NCBI GenBank assembly: GCA_013813825.1
Contig: JACCRA010000444.1
Coordinates: forward strand, 1 to 12,078
DNA: 12,078 bases
Direction: 5' to 3'
From: Pyrinomonadaceae bacterium
Lineage (GTDB): Bacteria > Acidobacteriota > Blastocatellia > Pyrinomonadales > Pyrinomonadaceae
In this document: positions 6,966 through 12,078 of the stretch, piece by piece
How positions within the stretch are numbered: position 1 is the first letter of the stretch
Layout: the number at the start of each line of letters is the position of its first letter
Made by a program: the position numbers and the translations under genes
The notes under the pieces: generated by a model
What the model saw: only the letters and a program-made list of their open reading frames with translations
Databases searched by the model: none
Told to the model about the DNA's origin: nothing

Positions 6966-8135
6966 ATGACGAAAGATAAATACCAGCCACAACCACAACA
7001 TAAATTCACGTTCGGCCTCTGGACGGTCGGCAATCGCGGACGCGATCCGTTCGGTGATGCCGTCCGCCCAACCCTGCCGCCGAACGACGCCGTAAGAATG
7101 CTCGCCGAGGTCGGCGCGTGGGGGGTCAACTTTCACGATAACGACCTCGTGCCGATTGACGCCACCGCGCAGGAGCGTGACCGGATCGTGGGCGAGTTTC
7201 GTCACGTGTGTGAGGAGACCGGCATCACGGTGCCGATGGCGACCGTAAATCTCTTCTACGAAGCGGTCTTTCGCGACGGCGCGTTCACGGCGAACGACCC
7301 CTCTGTGCGCGCCTACGCCTTGCAGAAGACGATGCGCGCGATGGATTTGGGCGCGGAGTTCGGCGCGAAGATTTTCGTGCTGTGGGGCGGGCGCGAAGGG
7401 GTTGAAACGGATGCCTGCCGGCGAGCCGATGAGGCCATCAAACGCCTGCGCGAGTCTTTGAACTATCTCTGTGAGTACTCGCTCGATCAGGGCTACGATT
7501 ACAAGTTCGCGCTCGAAGCCAAACCCAACGAACCGCGCGCGGATATCTACATGCCGACGACCGGCGCGTACCTCGCCCTCATCTCGACGCTCGACAAGCC
7601 GGAGATGGTCGGGGTTAATCCCGAAGTCGCTCACGAGCACATGGCGGGACTCAATATGACTCATGCCGTCGCACAGGCTTGGGAGTCCGGCAAACTCTTC
7701 CACATTGACCTTAATGATCAAGTGCTCGGTCGTTACGATCAGGATTTAAGGTTCGGGTCGGCCAACCCGAAAGCCGCCTTCTGGCTCGTCAAATTTCTCG
7801 AAGACGTGGGCTATGCCGGACCGCGCGCCTTCGACGCACACGCCTATCGCACGGAAGACTATGAAGGAGTGAAGGACTTCGCCAGAGGTTGCATGCGCAC
7901 CTATCTTGTCCTCAAGGAAAAGGCGGCGCAGTGGAACGCCGACGCGGAGATCAAAGCCATTCTGGCCGAGATAAATGAGCCGGACGAGCCGTCGCCGAAC
8001 GTCGGCAAGTTTAGCAAAAACGGCGTCCAGGCGTTGCTCGCGCACGACTTCGACCGGCAAAAACTCGCTGCCAAGAAACTCTCGTATGAACGACTCGATC
8101 AACTCACGATGGACATCTTGTTGGGGGTGAGGTAA
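6966..8135 (+). CDS. xylA: Xylose isomerase (class I, actinobacterial-type)
   Basis: Metal-dependent TIM-barrel enzyme that converts D-xylose to D-xylulose in the cytoplasm; many relatives also act on glucose, ribose or L-arabinose. The 389-residue length and the motifs match the short class I group known from Streptomyces, not the roughly 440-residue E. coli/Bacillus class II. Catalytic H57 and D60 lie in NFHDND, with WGGREG at 140-145. Metal ligands are E184 and K186 (LEAKPNEPR), E220 and H223 (NPEVAHEHM), D248 (FHIDLND), D258 and D260 (YDQDLRFG) and D290 (AFDAH). All key residues are present, so it should be active. It follows xylB by 31 bases. The order xylB-xylA differs from the common xylAB. 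Confidence 0.97.
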   Translation: MTKDKYQPQPQHKFTFGLWTVGNRGRDPFGDAVRPTLPPNDAVRMLAEVGAWGVNFHDNDLVPIDATAQERDRIVGEFRHVCEETGITVPMATVNLFYEAVFRDGAFTANDPSVRAYALQKTMRAMDLGAEFGAKIFVLWGGREGVETDACRRADEAIKRLRESLNYLCEYSLDQGYDYKFALEAKPNEPRADIYMPTTGAYLALISTLDKPEMVGVNPEVAHEHMAGLNMTHAVAQAWESGKLFHIDLNDQVLGRYDQDLRFGSANPKAAFWLVKFLEDVGYAGPRAFDAHAYRTEDYEGVKDFARGCMRTYLVLKEKAAQWNADAEIKAILAEINEPDEPSPNVGKFSKNGVQALLAHDFDRQKLAAKKLSYERLDQLTMDILLGVR

Positions 8136-8191
8136 CCGCCGGGATGTTCCTCGCCGACACTTTAGCCGGGGAGTATGTGGCTTAACAATAA

Positions 8192-9217
8192 ATGCGAGCG
8201 ACAAGAGCCGGAATTCAGGACGTGGCGAGCGAGGCGGGCGTCTCGACCGCTACCGTGTCTCACGTCATCAACAACACGAGGCATGTCTCGGACGAAGTGC
8301 GGGCGCGCGTGCTGGCGGCGGTTGAGCGCTGCGACTATTACCCCAACGCGATAGCGCGCAGTCTGGCTTCCGGGCGCAGTCACGTCCTCGGTCTCGTCAT
8401 TTCTGACATCGCAAACCCGTTCTTCCCCGATCTGGTCAAAAGCATCGAGGCGGCGGCCTTCGAGCGTGGTTACGACGTGGTGCTGTCGAACACAAATTAT
8501 GACCCTGAGCGTACCTCGCTCTACATCAAGCGGTTCATCGAACGAAATGTCGCGGGCGTCGCGGTGATGACTTCGGAGTTGGACGCCGCGCTGGTCGAAG
8601 ATTTGGCACGCCGTCATGTCCCGGTGGTCTTCCTCGATTTGGGACCGCCAGGCGCGCACACGAGCAACCTTCGCGTTGATTACGAGACCGGAATAGAGGA
8701 GGCGATCCGTCACCTCGTATCTTTCGGTCACCGCGATGTCGCTCTCATTAGCGGGCCGCCGCACCTGCGCTCCGCCACTTGCCGCATCGAAGCTTTCAGT
8801 GCTTCGATGCGGCGCCACCTGCCGGGATCGCCCGCACGCATTTACGAAGGGAACTTCAAACTTGAGGGCGGAAAGAGAGCAGCGCTCAACATTTTGGCTG
8901 AACCCGAGATGCCCACGGCCATCATCGCCGCCAATGACATGATGGCGCTCGGGGCAATGGCGGAGTTTCACGCCGCCGGGCTACGTATCCCGCAAGACAT
9001 CTCCGTCATCGGATTCGACGACATCAGCTTCGCGACGCTCTCGGAACCGCAGTTGACAACCGTCCGCCTGCCGCTGAACCACCTTGGCGGTCGGGCGGTC
9101 GAAGAGTTGCTGGCGACTATTGAAAACCCGGAGCAAAAGGGGCGTGAGATTCTTATCCCGACCCATCTTCTGGTGCGAGGCTCGACCGGGCCAGCCGTCT
9201 CTTTCGTCGGGACGTAA
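8192..9217 (+). CDS. LacI-family transcriptional regulator
   Basis: DNA-binding regulator, probably of this sugar locus. Its 341 residues are normal for the family. The helix-turn-helix covers about 8-28 (IQDVASEAGVSTATVSHVIN), the hinge helix is around 51-63 (NAIARSLASGRS), and the core from 65 on is a periplasmic-binding-protein-like effector domain with SDIANPFFPDL, AANDMMALG (246-254), VIGFDDI (272-278) and the terminal LVRGSTGP. The start is secure because stops TAA 8183 and TAA 8189 sit directly upstream in frame. No close ribosome site is seen; a GGGGAG lies 18 bases before ATG. It lies 56 bases after xylA on the same strand. The effector is unknown; a pentose or galactose is likely from context. 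A strong inverted repeat lies inside the gene at 8781-8813. Confidence 0.95.
   Translation: MRATRAGIQDVASEAGVSTATVSHVINNTRHVSDEVRARVLAAVERCDYYPNAIARSLASGRSHVLGLVISDIANPFFPDLVKSIEAAAFERGYDVVLSNTNYDPERTSLYIKRFIERNVAGVAVMTSELDAALVEDLARRHVPVVFLDLGPPGAHTSNLRVDYETGIEEAIRHLVSFGHRDVALISGPPHLRSATCRIEAFSASMRRHLPGSPARIYEGNFKLEGGKRAALNILAEPEMPTAIIAANDMMALGAMAEFHAAGLRIPQDISVIGFDDISFATLSEPQLTTVRLPLNHLGGRAVEELLATIENPEQKGREILIPTHLLVRGSTGPAVSFVGT
8781..8813 (+). repeat. Perfect 13-bp inverted repeat inside the LacI gene
   Basis: GCCGCATCGAAGC (8781-8793) pairs exactly with GCTTCGATGCGGC (8801-8813) around a 7-base loop TTTCAGT. It covers codons 197-208 of the regulator. No T-run follows, so it is not a standard intrinsic terminator. 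Confidence 0.9.
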
Positions 9218-9250
9218 ACTTCAACCTGAGGAGCCCATTGGAAGGTATGA

Positions 9251-9264
9251 TTTGAAATTTCAAA
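9251..9264. promoter_or_regulatory. Palindrome upstream of aquaporin gene, candidate operator
   Basis: TTTGAAATTTCAAA is a perfect 14-bp palindrome, AT-rich against GC-rich surroundings, placed between the regulator gene and the aquaporin gene. It fits a dimeric repressor site but lacks the central CG typical of LacI-family operators. The rest of 9218-9351 shows no clear terminator. Confidence 0.4.
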
Positions 9265-9310
9265 CATGCAGCGCAAGCTCTTCACGTCGCGCCCGCAATC
9301 ATTTCTCTCA

Positions 9311-9355
9311 ATGAAAGCACTCACGCAAAACGCAAATACTTCATCTTATCGATGA
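9311..9355 (+). promoter_or_regulatory. Fourteen-codon leader ORF overlapping the aquaporin start
   Basis: ATG 9311 opens a frame of 14 codons (MKALTQNANTSSYR) that ends at TGA 9353-9355, overlapping the aquaporin ATG (9352-9354) as ATGA. No strong ribosome site precedes either start. It may serve in translational coupling or be chance. Confidence 0.25.
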
Positions 9356-10071
9356 GGCATTCGACCAATCTCCTGCGGCGGTGTGCTGCCGAAGCGATAG
9401 GCACCTGCTTGTTGCTAGTTGCCATCGTGGGTTCAGGCATCATGGGCGAGCGTCTCGCCGGGGGTAATGTCGCCATCGCATTGCTGGCGAATACGACAGC
9501 CAACGGCGCGGCGCTGGTCGCTTTGATTCTCACCTTCGGGCATATTTCCGGCGCGTACTTCAACCCCGTCGTCACACTCGCTAACGCATCGCGGGGCGGC
9601 ATTTCCTGGCGCGATGTCTCAGCCTACACCACAGCACAAACGGCAGGGGCGTTTGCGGGCGTAGCTGCCGCTCACGTGATGTTCGGGCTGCCCCTCTACT
9701 TTGCCTCAAGTCAAGAGAGAAGCGGAGGGCGACTGATCTTTAGCGAGTTTGTCGCCACCTTCGGCCTCCTATCCGTCATTTGGGGATGCACTAGACTCCG
9801 CTCGGTGGTCGTGCCTTTTGCAGTCGCCGCGTATATTGTCGCCGCGGCGTGGTTCACGTCTTCCACCTCTTTCGTTAACCCAGCCGTGACGCTCGCCCGC
9901 GCGGCCAGTGATACCTTTGTGGACATCCGCCCTGCCGACGCTCCTGGCTTTATCATCGCGCAACTCGCCGGCGCATTCGCCGCGACATATCTCTTTCGCT
10001 GGCTCGTGCCGGCGCTTCCAAAACATGCCACGGCGGTAGTCGTCCCGCACGATGAAAAGATCGGGTTCTAA
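9352..10071 (+). CDS. Aquaporin-family (MIP) channel
   Basis: Inner-membrane channel for water, glycerol or other small neutral solutes. The 239 residues form the usual six membrane segments with two re-entrant half-helices. The N-terminus has the family mark AEAIGTCLLL (13-22). The first pore motif is NPV (71-73, in GHISGAYFNPVVTLA) instead of NPA; the second is canonical NPA (176-178, in TSFVNPAVTLAR) with the selectivity-filter arginine R183. From memory NPV recurs in a bacterial subgroup that includes AqpS-like proteins, some near arsenic-resistance genes, so it need not be a defect; no ars gene is visible here. It lies 134 bases after the regulator and 153 before GH127, so it may have its own promoter. 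Its role in the sugar locus is not shown by the sequence. Confidence 0.9.
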   Translation: MRHSTNLLRRCAAEAIGTCLLLVAIVGSGIMGERLAGGNVAIALLANTTANGAALVALILTFGHISGAYFNPVVTLANASRGGISWRDVSAYTTAQTAGAFAGVAAAHVMFGLPLYFASSQERSGGRLIFSEFVATFGLLSVIWGCTRLRSVVVPFAVAAYIVAAAWFTSSTSFVNPAVTLARAASDTFVDIRPADAPGFIIAQLAGAFAATYLFRWLVPALPKHATAVVVPHDEKIGF

Positions 10072-10145
10072 GGGAAGGAAACAGCGGCTTAATGTCCTGA
10101 GGCGTGAATGTTAAGCGAGAACCGGCTCGTAGATCGGAATTTTGA

Positions 10146-10183
10146 ATTAACTTGATACGCTCCTCGGATAGTTTATTAACTTG
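10146..10183. repeat. Direct repeat ATTAACTTG pair in the GH127 upstream region
   Basis: ATTAACTTG occurs at 10146-10154 and 10175-10183, 29 bases apart start to start. The copies overlap the two hexamers of the proposed promoter, so they could be regulator sites. Confidence 0.5.
10152..10179 (+). promoter_or_regulatory. Candidate sigma-70-type promoter for the GH127 gene
   Basis: TTGATA (10152-10157), 16-base spacer, TATTAA (10174-10179), about 45 bases before ATG 10225. This is the most AT-rich part of the 10072-10224 gap. Only the hexamer matches support it. Confidence 0.35.
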
Positions 10184-10224
10184 TTGACTGTGGCAAATCT
10201 TCTCCACCTTTGAGTAATCTAGAT

Positions 10225-11958
10225 ATGAATAGCCAACCCCGTACCTTGCCACGCTACAGCGTCGCGTTACTCAACTCTTTTGTGTTGCTTGGAGCAGGCG
10301 CTGTGATGCTCCAGATTCAGTCGAAGCCTGTTCCCGGCAACCCCGCTATTGTGACCTCTGCTCTCTTGAGTTCGGCAGCTCAGAACTCCTCTCCTTCGAC
10401 AGTAGAACCTTTCACCTTGCGGCAGGTGGAGTTGCTGGCAAGCCCGTTTAAAGCGGCGATGGAGCGCAACGCAAAATATCTGCTGGCGCTTGAGCCGGAC
10501 AGGCTGTTGCATAACACGCGCAAGTACGCAGGATTGCAACCGGAGGGGGAACTTTACGGCGGATGGGAAGCGCGCGGCGTCGCCGGGCACACCTTGGGCC
10601 ACTATTTGACGGCCCTCTCCCAGCAATATGCCGCGACGGGTGACGCGCGCTTTCGCGAACGCATCGCTTACATCATCAGAGAGATGGCAGAGTGTCAGAA
10701 GGCGTATGGGGACGGTTACATCGGCGCTTTGCCACCGCTGGAGCTCGAAACGATGCGCGGCTTCAGAGAGGGTAAGGTTGAAGTAGACGGTAATTTTAAC
10801 TTCAAGGGCGGAGCTTGGGTGCCGTGGTATACGCAGCATAAAGTGTTGGCCGGCCTCAAGGACGCATGGGTGCTGGGGGGGAATACGCAGGCGAAGGAAG
10901 TCACGCTCAAATTGGCCGACTGGATCGACGATGTGACACGCCCGCTCACGCCCGAACAACAGCAGCGAATGCTGAGAGTCGAGCACGGCGGCATGAGGGA
11001 GACGCTGGCCGACATCTACGCGCTCACGGGCGATAAGAAGTATCTGGCCGCCGCGCGCCGCTTCCATCATGAAGAGATCATGCGCCCGTTGCTCGACGGG
11101 CGCGACGAACTGGCGGGCAAGCACGCTAACACGCAAATCCCCAAAGTCATCGGCGAGGCCCGACTTTATGAAGTCGCCAGTGAAACCGGCGGGCGTAAGA
11201 TCGCCGAGACATTCTGGGAGCGAGTGGTACGCCACCACTCATACGTCATCGGCGGCAACAGTGATAATGAACACTTCGGCTTGCCCGATAAGTTAGCCGC
11301 CCACCTGGGGGCGGCTACTGCGGAAACCTGCAACACCTACAATATGCTCAAGCTCACGCGCCACCTGTTCGAGTGGCAGCCGAAGGCGGAGCATTTCGAC
11401 TATTACGAACGCGCCCTCTACAACCACATCATGGGATCGCAAGAGCCGAAGCAGGGCATGTTTACTTACTTCATGTCACTCAAGCCCGGCCACTTCAAAA
11501 CCTACAGTACACCGACTGATTCATTCTGGTGCTGCGTCGGCACGGGCATGGAGAACCACACGAAATATAATGACTCCATCTATTTTCACGGTGCCGACGA
11601 CCTCTATGTGAATCTGTTCATTCCGTCACGGCTCACCTGGAAAGAGAAAGATCTGACGGTCGTGCAGCAGACCATTTACCCGCGGGGGAACCGGGTCGCG
11701 CTGCACTTTGCACCGAAGAAGCCTGTGCTTCTGAGCCTTAGAGTGCGCTCGCCGCAGTGGGCAAGCGGCGGCTTGAATTTTAGGTTGAACGGCAGGCCGC
11801 TTCGGGTTGAATCTTCTCCCGGCAGCTATGCGGAAGTGCGGCGTATGTGGAAGGCCGGTGACATACTGCAAGTGACGATACCGATGCATGTGCGCACGGA
11901 AGCTATGCCGGACGATCCGCATAAGGTAGCGTTCCTTTACGGCCCCGTCGTGCTATAG
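10225..11958 (+). CDS. GH127 beta-L-arabinofuranosidase (DUF1680), 3'-truncated
   Basis: Glycoside hydrolase that would release L-arabinose from beta-L-arabinofuranosides. From ATG 10225 there are 577 residues (582 if TTG 10210 is used; positions below use that numbering). An N-terminal hydrophobic stretch (about 18-35) suggests export. The (alpha/alpha)6 domain carries WEARGVAGHTLGHYL. By comparison with characterised GH127 HypBA1, the acid/base is E354 (NEHF), the zinc site is E372, C374 (AETC) and C442, and the nucleophile is C441 (FWCCVG). All are present. The reading stops at AFLYGPVVL then TAG, where family members continue with an alanine-glycine segment and more of the C-terminal beta-sandwich. 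The DNA after it is unrelated, so the gene is cut, probably by an insertion. No Shine-Dalgarno site is evident. Confidence 0.88.
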   Translation: MNSQPRTLPRYSVALLNSFVLLGAGAVMLQIQSKPVPGNPAIVTSALLSSAAQNSSPSTVEPFTLRQVELLASPFKAAMERNAKYLLALEPDRLLHNTRKYAGLQPEGELYGGWEARGVAGHTLGHYLTALSQQYAATGDARFRERIAYIIREMAECQKAYGDGYIGALPPLELETMRGFREGKVEVDGNFNFKGGAWVPWYTQHKVLAGLKDAWVLGGNTQAKEVTLKLADWIDDVTRPLTPEQQQRMLRVEHGGMRETLADIYALTGDKKYLAAARRFHHEEIMRPLLDGRDELAGKHANTQIPKVIGEARLYEVASETGGRKIAETFWERVVRHHSYVIGGNSDNEHFGLPDKLAAHLGAATAETCNTYNMLKLTRHLFEWQPKAEHFDYYERALYNHIMGSQEPKQGMFTYFMSLKPGHFKTYSTPTDSFWCCVGTGMENHTKYNDSIYFHGADDLYVNLFIPSRLTWKEKDLTVVQQTIYPRGNRVALHFAPKKPVLLSLRVRSPQWASGGLNFRLNGRPLRVESSPGSYAEVRRMWKAGDILQVTIPMHVRTEAMPDDPHKVAFLYGPVVL

Positions 11959-12078
11959 CTTTTAAGAAAAAGAATTTCTGAACAAACGGACTTAAGCTGC
12001 CAGCGCCAGTTCCGCCGGCAAACCGCACAACGCTAAGATTTCTTGCGGCGCATTGCCGAATTTCACCAGGGCCTGCTC
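11956..12078. mobile_element. Possible end of an inserted element that truncates GH127
   Basis: GH127 similarity stops about base 11955 and is replaced by AT-rich non-coding sequence (11956-11991), then by the 3' end of an opposite-strand gene running out of the window. This is the layout expected for an insertion sequence end. No second inverted repeat or target duplication can be checked because the other end is outside. Confidence 0.35.
11992..12078 (-). CDS. C-terminal end of unidentified protein (possible transposase)
   Basis: The complement reads 28 open codons from the window edge and stops at TAA (complement of 11992-11994). The tail begins EQALVKFGNAPQEILALCGL and ends in PAELALAA. 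I do not recognise the family. The position, antisense to and directly after a broken GH127 gene, suggests a transposase, but nothing in these residues proves it. Its start is outside the window. Confidence 0.4.
   Translation of the reverse strand, partial: EQALVKFGNAPQEILALCGLPAELALAA

Noticed and set aside
6654..7721. 355-codon open frame on the - strand
   Set aside because: It spans the antisense of the xylB end and most of xylA, crossing their spacer, with no recognisable domain.
10087..10129. Short inverted repeats GCTTAA/TTAAGC and CGAG/CTCG after the aquaporin gene
   Set aside because: The stems are 4-6 pairs, one with an 18-base loop, and there is no T-run. They are compatible with chance.

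Overview
The window is a GC-rich, tightly packed bacterial stretch in which every recognisable gene except the last fragment reads on the + strand. It looks like a sugar-utilisation locus that joins the Leloir (galactose) pathway to the D-xylose isomerase pathway. The organism is not identified by any RNA gene. GC-rich coding, an exported galactose mutarotase, and a GalT and sugar-binding lipoprotein that resemble (from memory) Acidobacteriota/PVC-group proteins suggest an acidobacterium-like soil bacterium; this is a tentative inference.

Layout. 1-2834: galE (5' end outside the window), galM with a signal peptide, and galT. 2860-5412: a lipoprotein sugar-binding protein and a double-ABC ATPase of the RbsA/XylG type. 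The ATPase reading frame is cut by one in-frame amber codon at 4324-4326, and no membrane permease gene follows. 5447-8135: xylB and xylA. 8192-9217: a LacI-type regulator. 9352-10071: a small aquaporin-family channel. 10225-11958: a GH127 (DUF1680) beta-L-arabinofuranosidase that stops in the middle of a conserved C-terminal motif. 11992-12078 (- strand): the last 28 codons of an unidentified protein, probably from an inserted element.

How the genes work together. Spacings from galE to xylA are 12-34 bases, so one polycistronic mRNA is likely. Extracellular or periplasmic arabinoside and galactoside breakdown (GH127, GalM) would feed uptake through the lipoprotein-dependent ABC system. Imported galactose would go through GalT/GalE and xylose through XylA/XylB. 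The LacI-type protein downstream of xylA is the obvious local regulator. Two parts of the pathway are missing: galactokinase (galK) and the ABC permease. Two genes show damage: the ATPase (amber codon) and the GH127 gene (3' truncation).

I found no CRISPR array, tRNA, rRNA or convincing novel defence or mobile system. The most notable items are the amber codon in the ABC signature region, the GH127 truncation with foreign sequence after it, a 13-bp perfect inverted repeat inside the LacI gene, and short leader ORFs whose stop codons overlap the starts of the ATPase and aquaporin genes. No intergenic stretch exceeds 300 bases; the longest are 9218-9351 and 10072-10224.
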